Positions 1 through 7,583 are shown, numbered from the stretch's first letter. The stretch: 11,423 nucleotides of DNA from Coemansia sp. RSA 922 (GCA_027577415.1 JANBQS010000830.1:1-11423); one strand, 5' to 3'. Numbers and translations are program-made. The notes: a model not told the origin generated them from the letters alone.

Positions 1-188
1 CGGTCGATTTGCGACGCGCGGGGAGCCAGCTCGCGCTGAGCAAACGACGAAACGGCTTCACGGAACTCCTCTTGCTCGGTTGACAGCCCAGCTATAGCCG
101 TGTTGTAAGTGCTCAGACGAGAGAGCTGCGTGGCAGGACGGATAGTGACGCTGGGGCGTAGCGCCCGTGCAAACTGACGGCAAAACAT
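1..188 (-). CDS. Acyl-CoA dehydrogenase N-terminus, probably isovaleryl-CoA dehydrogenase, mitochondrial (partial)
   Basis: A minus-strand frame opens with ATG at 188-186 and runs off the left edge (62 full codons). Residues 1 to about 30 form a mitochondrial presequence: arginine- and serine-rich, no acidic residues, starting MFCRQFARALRPSV. From about residue 35 comes the first helix of the acyl-CoA dehydrogenase N-terminal domain, LSTEQEEFREAVSSFAQREL followed by APRASQID. This pattern (L-x-E-Q-x-E-F/L-R ... F-x-x-x-x-L-A-P-x-A-x-x-I-D) is typical of the family and resembles isovaleryl-CoA dehydrogenase, the FAD enzyme of leucine breakdown in the matrix. The catalytic base and FAD-binding parts lie outside the window, so the exact substrate is inference; another short-chain acyl-CoA dehydrogenase is possible. 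The start context has G at -3 and is the first in-frame ATG after the IRC3 gene. Confidence 0.8.
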   Translation of the reverse strand, partial: MFCRQFARALRPSVTIRPATQLSRLSTYNTAIAGLSTEQEEFREAVSSFAQRELAPRASQID

Positions 189-391
189 GGCTTAAGAGAG
201 AATAAAAAAGGTACGAGTTTGTTCTGAGAGAGATAAAAAAAAAAGTAGTAGCAGAAAAGAATGGTGAAGAATGGTGGCACAACACCACCCCGGACTCTTT
301 ATTACACGCTATTATCTTTTTTCACAAAACCCGTGGGAAAATAAATTAACGTCGATCATTTTGGCCATGTGACACTCCTTATCCAGCGTTG
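189..391 (-). promoter_or_regulatory. Spacer: IRC3 3' end and acyl-CoA dehydrogenase promoter
   Basis: This 203-base gap separates two minus-strand genes. It must hold the helicase terminator and the dehydrogenase promoter. On the minus strand the last 110 bases before the dehydrogenase ATG are CT-rich, including a T10 run (A10 at 235-244 on the plus strand). That resembles the poly-pyrimidine leader of the Erf2 gene in this window. I see no clear TATA box. The spacing shows how compact this genome is. Confidence 0.5.
298..303 (-). terminator. AATAAA polyadenylation signal for the IRC3-like gene
   Basis: The plus strand reads TTTATT, giving AATAAA on the minus strand about 90 bases downstream of the helicase stop codon at 392. 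The hexamer and distance fit a fungal polyadenylation signal. Use in vivo is inferred. Confidence 0.5.
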
Positions 392-2587
392 TCAGTTCGT
401 GGTCCACACTGCGCGCTTGACAGAGTCTTGGGTCTTCAAGCTCTGGGCCTCAATGCGGTCCTTGGCTTTCTTCAAGTCGCCCCATGCCTTGGAAGAACCA
501 TGAGTCAAGCGCAAGATCAAGTTCATAGCCGACCCTCGAGTAATTAGCTCCTTATCAGTCATGTCAACAACAGGCGGGGCATCACTGCGAAGAGCAGAAG
601 ATAGCTTGACTACCGTGGTAGAAGTCCTAGTACGCCTGGTTTTCGGCTGCGCAGCGGCTTCTGACGATGCCCAGTCATGCACAGCCTGCGGTATATCCAT
701 GCCTAGCTTGGACAGAGTAGCCAGCTGACGCACAGTCGGAGGTTTGGATCGCCATGAAGCCCGACGGTTCATCAAGCATAGCTCGAAATGCTGCATGTTT
801 GACATTGCCAATGTATCCATGCCGCGAATAGCGCCCTCAAGACATTCAGAAGACAAGTCAAGAATCGTCTCCTTTGTATAGCTCATTACCCTACTCGCTT
901 TCTTCTGTGTATCTGTAGGACGCGAGACAGAAGCGGTCTTGTATGTCTTGGCTTTGCGATGGCTGCCATACCACATTTCCTTTTCTTGGTCCTGGTGGCG
1001 GTTGACAAAGTACAGGTTATTGCCGTGAGACAAAAGATATCGGTCGGGAGTCAGGCAAACCCAGGAGAACGGACTGTGTTGGAGCAACCGCATGTCGCCG
1101 CTCGAAATAGCCTCAAGACGTTGGTTTCGCGAATCCCTGGCCATAAAAGTAGCTGAAGTATTAGTTGACGCCGAGAAAAAATCCAGCGGGCTTAGATGTT
1201 CGACTGCGACAAACCCGAGCTCCTTGAGCGATCCCAAGGTATCCGGCATATTAAACCGAGGCTGCTGACCGGCCATTTCTTCGAATCGACGTACCATCTC
1301 GGCATCCTTTCCCAACCGAGTATGGCCGGTGGCAGCCTCGTTTTCCAGCTCCTGGCGCTGCTCTTCCAGCTGTTGCATCATGGCATCTTGATCCAAAACA
1401 TTGGTATCGGTGAGAACCAGAGCTGGGTCCAACCCCAGCAAAGTGGGGAGCGTGATGAGCGACACGGAGCGTCGAAACGAATCGACAAAGTCAATAACCA
1501 AGCAGTCCTGTTTACTGGGACTCTTGCGCATGCCGCGGCCTAGCATCTGCTGGAACAGCACTGAGCTGCGCGTGGGCCTCGCCATCATCACACAGTCGAT
1601 ATTGGGAATATCCGTACCCTCAGTCAAGATACCGCAGTTGACGAGTACGGGCAATGTACCTGACCTAAAGTCGCTCAAAATGCGCTCGCGCTCGGCTGTC
1701 GCCGTCATACCAAACACTGCCTCGGCCTTCGTTCCGTAGTGTATAAAAGAGGCAACCAGCTCCCGAGCATGAGCGACATCGACGGCAAACACCAAAGTAG
1801 ATTTACGCTTCTCCGCCAATGTGGCATGAGCCCTAACTATAGCCAGATTGCGAGTATCCACGTTGACTACCTTGGACAACGCTGCGGTGGCAAAGTCACC
1901 GGCTTGACTACGTACTCCATCGATGCTACAGGTAGTACGTACCGTGGTGATTCGCATGGGGCAGAGCCAGCCCTCGCGAACCATATCGAGGAAGGGTTTT
2001 TGGTAGACGATTTTATCAAACACATCAGTCAACCGTAGTCCATCGTGGCGATGCAATGTAGCCGAACAGCCCCAAACAAATGGCGCTTGGTCGCCTTGGA
2101 AATGCTCCAAAATACGCGTGTACGACGACGCCGCTGCATGGTGCGCCTCATCAATGATAATGCACTTGTATCGGCTGGCATCGTGTCTTTGCAATCGTGA
2201 GCTATGCATGCGACCCAGAGTAGCTACACTGGCTACTATGACGTCGGCGGCTGGGTTGGCTTGTCTGGTGCCCTGATCGATTGCTATACGTAGTTGTGGG
2301 GACGCTGCTTGGATCTGCCGTGCTGCCTGCTCTAATAGTTCTTCGCGGTGTGCCAGTACCAATGTCTTGGTGGCTAGTTCAGTCGGCGCGGGTACCTGTT
2401 GTATGAGGTTCGAGAATACTACTGTCTTGCCACTGCCAACAGGCAATGACACTGCCTGACGTCTGACTCCAGCGCGTAGTAAGGACAGACAAGTGTCTAT
2501 GCACTCTTGTTGGTATGGCCGCAGCGTATGTGCAAAGCGACACAACCGCCGAGGCGAATGTCTGGCAGCTATTGTTGCTGATAGCAT
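392..2587 (-). CDS. IRC3: Irc3-like mitochondrial DEAH-box (SF2) helicase
   Basis: Intron-free 731-residue protein with all core superfamily-2 helicase motifs. Residues 1-20 are basic, without acidic residues, and look like a mitochondrial presequence; the Q-motif-like LRPYQQE follows at 22-28. Walker A LPVGSGKT is at 48-55, motif Ia VLAHREEL at 77-84, Walker B DEAH at 146-149, motif III SAT at 175-177, motif IV STLVF at 263-267, motif V TEGTDIP at 322-328 and motif VI QMLGRGMR at 347-354. Order and wording match yeast Irc3 (689 residues), a double-stranded DNA helicase/translocase that maintains mitochondrial DNA. Residues 380-731 contain no domain I can name, as expected for Irc3 C-termini. 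A paralogous SF2 helicase cannot be ruled out, but presequence, length and motif wording favour Irc3. It is transcribed divergently from the Erf2-like gene. Confidence 0.88.
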   Translation of the reverse strand: MLSATIAARHSPRRLCRFAHTLRPYQQECIDTCLSLLRAGVRRQAVSLPVGSGKTVVFSNLIQQVPAPTELATKTLVLAHREELLEQAARQIQAASPQLRIAIDQGTRQANPAADVIVASVATLGRMHSSRLQRHDASRYKCIIIDEAHHAAASSYTRILEHFQGDQAPFVWGCSATLHRHDGLRLTDVFDKIVYQKPFLDMVREGWLCPMRITTVRTTCSIDGVRSQAGDFATAALSKVVNVDTRNLAIVRAHATLAEKRKSTLVFAVDVAHARELVASFIHYGTKAEAVFGMTATAERERILSDFRSGTLPVLVNCGILTEGTDIPNIDCVMMARPTRSSVLFQQMLGRGMRKSPSKQDCLVIDFVDSFRRSVSLITLPTLLGLDPALVLTDTNVLDQDAMMQQLEEQRQELENEAATGHTRLGKDAEMVRRFEEMAGQQPRFNMPDTLGSLKELGFVAVEHLSPLDFFSASTNTSATFMARDSRNQRLEAISSGDMRLLQHSPFSWVCLTPDRYLLSHGNNLYFVNRHQDQEKEMWYGSHRKAKTYKTASVSRPTDTQKKASRVMSYTKETILDLSSECLEGAIRGMDTLAMSNMQHFELCLMNRRASWRSKPPTVRQLATLSKLGMDIPQAVHDWASSEAAAQPKTRRTRTSTTVVKLSSALRSDAPPVVDMTDKELITRGSAMNLILRLTHGSSKAWGDLKKAKDRIEAQSLKTQDSVKRAVWTTN

Positions 2588-2719
2588 GTGAGTGAGAAAG
2601 ATGCAAACAAAAAATTAGAGTTGAAAGGGGGAGTGACTATCCAAAAGAAAAAACCACCCCCAGCCAGTGAGAGTGAATACCGTTTGTATCGCTTTGAGCT
2701 GAATACGGTTATGGTACAG

Positions 2720-2729
2720 TTTATATAAA
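2720..2729 (-). promoter_or_regulatory. TATA-like box TTTATATAAA of the IRC3-like gene
   Basis: A perfect 10-base palindrome, TTTATATAAA, lies 133 bases upstream of the helicase ATG. Being palindromic it reads the same on both strands, but its position suits IRC3 better; the plus-strand gene has its own closer TATA box. Confidence 0.45.
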
Positions 2730-3009
2730 GACCCTGGATTCGTAATAGTGCTTCCGGATTGGTCCGTGTTAGTGCATGACTGAGGAACTCACACACATGC
2801 GGATTTCAAGTGTACTTGCACTATACCGTTTCTATCGATAGCTTTGGGAGGGCTGAACTTGCAAGCTTGCTCCCTTTGGCCCTGACATTGGAGTGGAGCG
2901 TCTAAAAGAAGCAATAAACCAAAAATAAACCTGCTCTAATCGTACAGTATTGTTTACCTCTTTTTTCTTTTGCTTTTTCATCCGTCCCTCCCTTTGCCAA
3001 AGAAAGTCG

Positions 3010-3017
3010 TATAAAAA
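3010..3017 (+). promoter_or_regulatory. TATA box of the ERF2-like gene
   Basis: TATAAAAA on the plus strand, 192 bases before the ATG at 3202. It is followed by a G run and then the pyrimidine-rich leader. Position and sequence fit a core promoter; the transcription start is not known. Confidence 0.5.
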
Positions 3018-3111
3018 AAGGGGGGAGAGAGTTTCCACCACAACCGCCACAAAAAAGAAATAAACCTCGTTCACGCGCGTGTACCTAAGAAAAAAAGGTA
3101 ACTCAGTTCCT

Positions 3112-3190
3112 CTTTTTTTTTTTTTTTTTCTTTCTTTAATTTCACTTTTTCTTTATTGTAAATACTTTTTTTTTTTCTTCTTCTTTTTCA
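3112..3190 (+). promoter_or_regulatory. Poly-pyrimidine leader of the ERF2-like gene (T17 and T11 runs)
   Basis: Almost pure T/C sequence with uninterrupted T17 (3113-3129) and T11 (3166-3176), ending 12 bases before the ATG. Strong CT tracts just before the start are common in fungal promoters and 5' UTRs. The reading frame happens to stay open through the tract and would encode a poly-Phe stretch, but no ATG opens that frame upstream of 3202 (its upstream limit at 3079 is GTG). Confidence 0.6.
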
Positions 3191-3201
3191 ATTCGCCTCA
3201 A

Positions 3202-5124
3202 ATGCCGACCAATGCTGGAGGCCCGACGTCGCCCACGCAACCACAACAACAACCGCACCGCCAAACAATAGTACGACTATCGCCGCCCCTGTCACCGAAC
3301 CGCCATACTAGTCGCACATCAGGCGACGCATACGATGATGAAGGTCGGGTGTATACGCCGCGTACACTGGTCGAGTCAGCAGCAAAAAGAGCTACCAACA
3401 ACCAGCCTCCGTTGGCCCAGACCAGAGACCACATTCGGGAACACATTAAATACCAAACACCAGCGCAAGAGTCAGGACAAGAACAAAGTTACAAACGAGC
3501 CCAGGCCTCACCGCCGTCAAACCCCGAACAAGGCCGCGACTCTTCAGATGGTGGTCAGCGGCACTTTAAGCCCTTGTCCTCTTTTCCACCTCCACTTCCA
3601 CCTATATTGGCACTGCCGCCTGCTGGCCACAGTAGTATTCAATTTTTGGGTCCGCAGCGCCAAACTGTTCTGCGCATGACTATGGATGATAGCGCTCCGA
3701 CCTCACCGCATACACGCAACAGTAGTAGCGACGGTACTGCCACTAATAGTCAGGACACGCCCGAGCACTCGCAGGCCCTACAGTCTCGACGTCTGCCGCC
3801 GCAGCGACCCCAGCCTATTGGTGTCTATGAACCAGTTGAGGAGAAGGTGTTGAGTCGGCATCCCGAGCGCTACACTAGCGACGGTTTGCGGCGAAAAGAG
3901 CCCATCTACCGGCTCTATGACCATGACAACTGCCATCCGCTGTGCGGTCGCACTGTCACGGGCGGGCGTCCGGCACCGTTTGCCATAGCACTGGTTATGA
4001 TGACCACGCCCATCGTGTTGTTTGCTGTCTTTGTGTGTCCCTACCTGTGGAACGATTTGCACAAAGCCGCTGTCATTGTCTTTATCTACTTGGCTGCCTT
4101 GTCCTACGCCTCGATGCTCATGGCCTCATTCACCGATCCGGGTATTATCCCACGCAACCTCGATGCTATTACTTTGCCCGATGCTTATGCCGTTGACGTA
4201 AACCCCAACGCTCAAGAGCCCAGCCGTCCGCATTCTTTGCCACCTATGCCGCCCGGTGATATTACAGTGCCTGGAGGGAAGAAGCGGCGTGGGTCAGAGC
4301 CACGCGAGTCCCAGAAACAACCTCCGCCGATGCAGTATTATGACCGGCTACCGCCACCTTGGATTCACGTAGGAGCTCCTGGACGTCACAGCGGCCCACT
4401 AAGTGTCTACGATCCCGTAGCACCGCCTGGAAGCGCGCAACGGCCGGTATCGGATTCTTACCGGATGTATCCGCCGACTACAAAGCTAGTGACTATCAAC
4501 GATGTCAGCGTTCGACTGAAATACTGCGACACATGTCGTATCTACCGGCCACCCCGCGCCTCACACTGTCGTAGCTGTGACAACTGTGTTGAGAACGAAG
4601 ACCACCACTGTATCTGGCTCAATAACTGTATCGGTCGACGGAATTACCGCTACTTTTACTCGTTCCTCTTTACAATCTCTGTACTGGCGCTCTACATAAT
4701 CGCATTTTGTCTCGTCAGACTCATTCGTCCTATCCATCAGCATTATGACGGCGGGGGCGAAGTGCCGACGACATTTGGTCAGAGTGTCAAGCATCATCCT
4801 ATGGTTCTCGTGTTGTTGCTCTATGTCTTTGCTCATACGGGGATGGTGGGTGGCTTGTTTGTCTACCATACTATCTTGATTAGTAGGAATATGACTACAC
4901 ACGAGTTACTGGGCGCTAGACACGCTCAGCAGAATGACCCGGATTCTTCCTCGCGTCAGTTCCGATCCCCCTTTTTCTTTTCTGCTACTAGTCCTTACTC
5001 TAAGGGCTCTTGCTTGAGTAATTGGGCGGTTGCTCTTTGTAGTCCTATGGTTCCAACTAACGTACAGTGGCGCGCTCGTGTGGATCCGGAGGGAATAGAG
5101 GAACTGGTTCCTCTCCACCGCTAA
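3202..5124 (+). CDS. ERF2: Erf2-like DHHC palmitoyltransferase catalytic subunit
   Basis: 640-residue, four-pass protein S-acyltransferase. Residues 1 to about 235 are low-complexity, rich in Pro, Gln, Ser and Arg, and probably disordered. Membrane segments lie near 259-278, 289-309, 486-505 and 533-560. A DPG motif (312-314) follows TM2. The cysteine-rich zinc-binding domain runs from about 442 to 485 (CDTCRIYRPPRASHC, then CDNC), with catalytic DHHC at 467-470 inside ENEDHHCIWLNNCIGRRNYR. A TTxE motif (TTHE) is at 565-568. The wording matches fungal Erf2, which with Erf4 palmitoylates Ras at the ER or Golgi; Ras as substrate is inferred from family. Yeast Erf2 is about 359 residues; the excess here is the N-terminus and a roughly 120-residue proline-rich loop between DPG and the zinc domain. 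The start is the first in-frame ATG. Confidence 0.9.
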   Translation: MPTNAGGPTSPTQPQQQPHRQTIVRLSPPLSPNRHTSRTSGDAYDDEGRVYTPRTLVESAAKRATNNQPPLAQTRDHIREHIKYQTPAQESGQEQSYKRAQASPPSNPEQGRDSSDGGQRHFKPLSSFPPPLPPILALPPAGHSSIQFLGPQRQTVLRMTMDDSAPTSPHTRNSSSDGTATNSQDTPEHSQALQSRRLPPQRPQPIGVYEPVEEKVLSRHPERYTSDGLRRKEPIYRLYDHDNCHPLCGRTVTGGRPAPFAIALVMMTTPIVLFAVFVCPYLWNDLHKAAVIVFIYLAALSYASMLMASFTDPGIIPRNLDAITLPDAYAVDVNPNAQEPSRPHSLPPMPPGDITVPGGKKRRGSEPRESQKQPPPMQYYDRLPPPWIHVGAPGRHSGPLSVYDPVAPPGSAQRPVSDSYRMYPPTTKLVTINDVSVRLKYCDTCRIYRPPRASHCRSCDNCVENEDHHCIWLNNCIGRRNYRYFYSFLFTISVLALYIIAFCLVRLIRPIHQHYDGGGEVPTTFGQSVKHHPMVLVLLLYVFAHTGMVGGLFVYHTILISRNMTTHELLGARHAQQNDPDSSSRQFRSPFFFSATSPYSKGSCLSNWAVALCSPMVPTNVQWRARVDPEGIEELVPLHR

Positions 5125-5276
5125 AAACCTTTGTCATTATTATCCCAATTATTGTTATTCTTATTGATATAACTAGCTAAACAAAAAAAACACTATTGTC
5201 TCTTGGTGGTCAACTATTATCAGTCATTCTCGCCCCTTGACTTGTAACTATCCTGTTAAGGGGGCAAGGGTAGTTA
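5125..5276. terminator. Convergent 3' spacer between ERF2 and the small-gene array
   Basis: AT-rich 152-base region where the plus-strand ERF2 gene and minus-strand copy 1 converge. It contains an imperfect inverted repeat: CCCCTTGAC (5233-5241) and GTTAAGGGG (5256-5264), nine-base arms with one mismatch (a G-U pair in RNA) and a 14-base loop. No AATAAA for ERF2 is evident. A role in 3'-end formation for either gene is only inference. Confidence 0.4.
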
Positions 5277-5614
5277 TTAACTGGGAACAACGCTGTCATC
5301 GCTATAAATTGCACGCTTGCTTGTAGGTTTCAAATAAACATAAATTGGGACTTCTTCTTGGGTCATATCAGGACATCTTCCATCTCCAGAGATGGTGAAC
5401 AAGTCCACAAAAAGACTACCACTTTGACCAGAACCTCTTACATTACATCTTTCCAAATCAAACATAAAATCCAACACCTCTACGTTGAGTTCTTTGGCAA
5501 TTTTTTTTCAGCCGAGTCCAGATTATCACTGTCTTTTAGAATGACCTTTTTGGCGTTCTTCTCGTCTGTAAACGTTGCATATATATAGAACTCGTTTGCT
5601 GCAAGGTCACACAT
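5277..5614 (-). pseudogene. Small Ubl-like protein, array copy 1, frameshifted
   Basis: Aligned with copies 2 and 3, this copy starts at ATG 5614-5612 (MCDLAANEFYIYATF) and ends at a TAA at 5277-5279 (SVVPS), the same boundaries as its intact sisters. Its length, 338 bases, is not a multiple of three. The break is in the A8 run at 5501-5508, where one further A would keep the frame aligned with copies 2 and 3. As it stands, translation stops at TAG 5482-5480 after 44 residues; the homologous remainder lies in another frame, including GRCPDMTQEEVPIYVYL. The rest carries no further stop or indel, so the lesion is recent, a sequencing or assembly error, or tolerated by slippage. Function unknown; see copy 2 for the fold argument. 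Confidence 0.75.
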
Positions 5615-5930
5615 TGGTTGAAAGTTTGTTAAAATAGGGTGCCAAAAATCAAAAAGCAAATATATATATATATATATATATATAAAATAGTAGGGAAGAG
5701 AAGAGAAAAGGAGGGCAAATTGTCGCAGTCAATAGCATACCCTCCTCTAGCCATTAGCGTCCAACTGTTTGGGGAGGGGAATTAGAGTGTCCTTTGAAAA
5801 ATCCTGGCCAAGTCATATTTTATAGTGGTTCTTTGACCAAAGAAGAGAATCTTTGACTTAAAGGGAGTAAAAGTTGGTTGTCCAAGCAATTTGGGAAACT
5901 GTCTACGCTTACTACTAGTAGAGAGATCAA
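5615..5930 (-). promoter_or_regulatory. Upstream block of array copy 1
   Basis: About 240 bases upstream of copy 1 closely match the region upstream of copy 3. Shared elements, in plus-strand order from the gene outward, are GGGTGCCAAAAATC (about 5638), an AT-rich stretch, GAAGAGAAGAGAAAAGGAGG, CCAACTGTTTGGGGAGGG and a TATA box (ATTTTATA at 5817-5824, TATAAAAT on the minus strand, about 200 bases before the ATG). Farther out, near 5870-5895, it resembles the block upstream of copy 2. Conservation suggests the broken gene once had, and may still have, a working promoter. Confidence 0.55.
5661..5684. repeat. (TA)12 microsatellite
   Basis: Twelve perfect TA units within the upstream block of copy 1, about 50 bases before its ATG. 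The matching place upstream of copy 3 has only a short TATATTTATATA (7977-7988), so the run expanded in unit 1 or contracted in unit 3. It lies where it could change promoter strength or spacing. Confidence 0.9.
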
Positions 5931-6040
5931 GAATATGGCAGAGACTATCACAAATGTGTGCCCCTTTTGTTCCAGACATTTGCGTGGTTAAAAATGTATT
6001 CATGTTTTGGCTTGTTAGGGGGGAAGTATAAAAGGATGAA

Positions 6041-6418
6041 AACAACTGCGTCCTTTTAAGGGCAGCCCTTCAAAGACTGTTCTGTCCACTATAGTATCCT
6101 TTGACACCCTTTTTCTTTTCTTTCAATGAGTGTCCCCAACACTTTAGGACAAGAATAATTATTGGGGGACAAAGGAAGGTGGGGTTTAAAGTCACAGCGG
6201 TGCTCTGAACAAGGGGCAGCGTTTTTTGTCTGCCTTCTGCTGAACTATAGTTGGGCTTTTTTTACTTGTTGTATTTCTAGGATGTTTATTGAATAATGTA
6301 CTAAAAGCTACCTAAAATGCTAGGCTATGGTTCTGTATTCGGAACTTAATGTATGGTTACTACACGAGTATCCAGACAAAACGCACTGTACTGAGCAAGT
6401 ATTAAAGTTTAATTTTAA
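6041..6418 (-). repeat. 3' flank of array copy 2, matching the 3' flank of copy 3
   Basis: This non-coding stretch aligns with 7201-7583. It includes a 14-base match (CAAAGACTGTTCTG at 6071-6084 and 7234-7247), a 62-base perfectly identical block (6134-6195 and 7293-7354) and an AATAAA on the minus strand (6285-6290) about 130 bases past the copy 2 stop. The identical block therefore lies beyond the likely polyadenylation site. No reading frame is kept open in both versions: the plus-strand frame open in unit 3 is stopped in unit 2. It is best called a conserved non-coding flank. Confidence 0.7.
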
Positions 6419-6757
6419 TTAACCAGGTACAACACTGTCATCACCAGCAGTTGCACGCTTGTTTATAAGTTTCAGAAAGACATAAATTTGAACACCTTCT
6501 TGAGTCACATCAGGACATCTTCCATCACCAGAGAAGTTAAATAATTCCTCAAAAAGGATATCCTGTCGATCATGGCCTCTTTTATTATTTCTTGCATGGT
6601 CAAAACGAAAATCAGCCACCCTTAAACCGAATGCCTTGGCTATTTTATCTTCAGCCTTTGGCACGTCATCATTGTAATTGAGAATAACCTCCTTGGCTTC
6701 ATCTTCCTCTTTGAATGTTGCATATATATAGAACTCGTTTGCTGCAAGAGGACTCAT
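6419..6757 (-). CDS. Small Ubl-like protein of unknown function, array copy 2
   Basis: Intact 112-residue protein that I do not recognise by name. It starts MSPLAANEFYIYATF and ends SVVPG, in step with copy 3. Pattern of predicted strands and helices: strand at 8-15 (EFYIYATF), strand at about 22-27 (KEVILN), helix at about 32-45 (PKAEDKIAKAFGL), strand at about 47-53 (VADFRFD), a variable loop at about 54-78, the conserved GDGRCPDVTQE, then strand VQIYVFLKL at about 90-98. This beta-beta-alpha-beta...beta order, with a hydrophobic last strand, resembles the beta-grasp (ubiquitin-like) fold; that is inference, without a family match. There is no C-terminal GlyGly, signal peptide or membrane segment, so conjugation is unlikely and the product is probably intracellular. 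Hydrophobic core positions agree with copy 3 although the core sequence has diverged strongly. Confidence 0.75.
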   Translation of the reverse strand: MSPLAANEFYIYATFKEEDEAKEVILNYNDDVPKAEDKIAKAFGLRVADFRFDHARNNKRGHDRQDILFEELFNFSGDGRCPDVTQEGVQIYVFLKLINKRATAGDDSVVPG

Positions 6758-7200
6758 TGGTTAAAAACTTATTCAAATAGGAGTGTCAAAAAGTATAGGA
6801 GAAAGGAAATACAGTTGTAATGGTTTGGAAGGGAGCAGAATAGGAGAGAGGAAGGAGTCGTAGTCCATGACACCCTTTTTATATCATTCGCAGAAAATTG
6901 TTGGGGGGGGGGAGAAAAGTACAGCATGCTTGGACACCACCTGGCCAAGTCAAGCTTTGGTGTATTTCTTTATCCAAAGAAAAAACATTTATTCTTAGAA
7001 AGAGTGTGTCGTTTGGTTGTCCGTGCAATTGGGTATTATTATTATATTGGCCATTATCAGTGGAAGCCCAAAGGCATGGCGGTCATTTTTTTTACTTTTT
7101 TGTGCCTGCCATGTTTGAGTCCTAGTCTGGGCTAGGCAGGAGACACTTACATAGAGCGAAATGCGGGGTTTAAGGATAATTGGAAGCTTAAGAGCGTCGG
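6758..7200 (-). promoter_or_regulatory. Upstream region of array copy 2
   Basis: Non-coding spacer of about 440 bases. It holds GAGTGTCAAAAAG (about 6781) close to the ATG, like the GGGTGCCAAAAATC of copies 1 and 3. A TATA box reads TATAAAAA on the minus strand (6876-6883), 119 bases before the ATG. Also present are a G10 run (6903-6912) and a block near 6935-7032 matching the outer promoter block of copy 1. The roughly 200-base TATA of copies 1 and 3 is not kept here. The rest, 7033-7200, shows nothing I can name apart from an AT-rich stretch and short inverted repeats. Confidence 0.5.
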
Positions 7201-7583
7201 AACAACTGTCTCATTTTTTAAAAAGCTGTTCTACAAAGACTGTTCTGCCCCTTACAGCGTCCTTTGGCACTGTTTTTCCCCCTCAAAGGGTGCCCCAACA
7301 CTTTAGGACAAGAATAATTATTGGGGGACAAAGGAAGGTGGGGTTTAAAGTCACGGTGGTGCTCTGAACAAGGGGAAGCGTTTTCTTCGTCTGCTTTCAG
7401 TTGAACTATAGTTGGGCTTTTTTTTACTTGTTGTATTTCTAGGGTGTTTATTGAATAGTCTACTAAAAAGCAACCTAAAGTGCTAGGCTAAGTTTCAATA
7501 TTTTAAACTGAGAGCTCTGTCTACTGCCTGAGCATTCAAACAAACATACTTTTTACTGGGCAAGTATTAAAGTTTAATTCTAA
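7201..7583 (-). repeat. 3' flank of array copy 3, matching the 3' flank of copy 2
   Basis: Counterpart of 6041-6418. It carries the 62-base identical block at 7293-7354 and AATAAA on the minus strand at 7447-7452, about 130 bases beyond the copy 3 stop. Within the block, CCCCAA (7293-7298) and TTGGGG (7321-7326) can pair into a short stem-loop, also present in unit 2 (6134-6139 and 6162-6167). The plus-strand 68-residue open frame here is closed by stops in unit 2, so I do not call a gene. Confidence 0.7.

Larger units (their letters stand above)
2588..3201. promoter_or_regulatory. Divergent promoter region between IRC3 and ERF2 genes
   Basis: This 614-base gap lies between two divergent genes. 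The IRC3 side holds the palindromic TATA-like TTTATATAAA (2720-2729). The ERF2 side holds TATAAAAA (3010-3017) followed by a long pyrimidine tract. No RNA gene or conserved small frame is evident; the open frames here lack protein-like composition. Confidence 0.6.

Noticed and set aside
959..2038. Several plus-strand open frames opposite the helicase gene
   Set aside because: They are antisense shadows of the Irc3-like coding sequence, with no motifs, promoters or start contexts of their own.
3079..3201. N-terminal extension of Erf2 through the poly-T tract
   Set aside because: The frame begins with GTG, not ATG, and would encode runs of Phe from the CT-rich leader. The first in-frame ATG is 3202.
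5782..6045. Minus-strand 87-residue open frame upstream of copy 1
   Set aside because: It overlaps the duplicated promoter block; the matching sequence upstream of copy 3 does not keep the frame, and the translation has no recognisable pattern.
6903..6912. G10 run (and C10 at 9541-9550) as a G-quadruplex or switch element
   Set aside because: A single homopolymer run without further G tracts nearby gives little support; such runs also invite sequencing length errors.
7300..7325. Resemblance of minus-strand ATTCTTGTCCTAAAGTGTT to the start of gene 5 (ATTCTTGTACTCAAACACG)
   Set aside because: Only about 20 bases match partly, the surrounding frame is stopped soon after in both units, and orientation disagrees with the gene-5-like promoter. 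Most likely chance.
7161..7367. Plus-strand 68-residue open frame over the conserved non-coding block
   Set aside because: The matching region in unit 2 has in-frame stops and indels, so the frame is not preserved although the DNA is. No promoter or protein-like composition.
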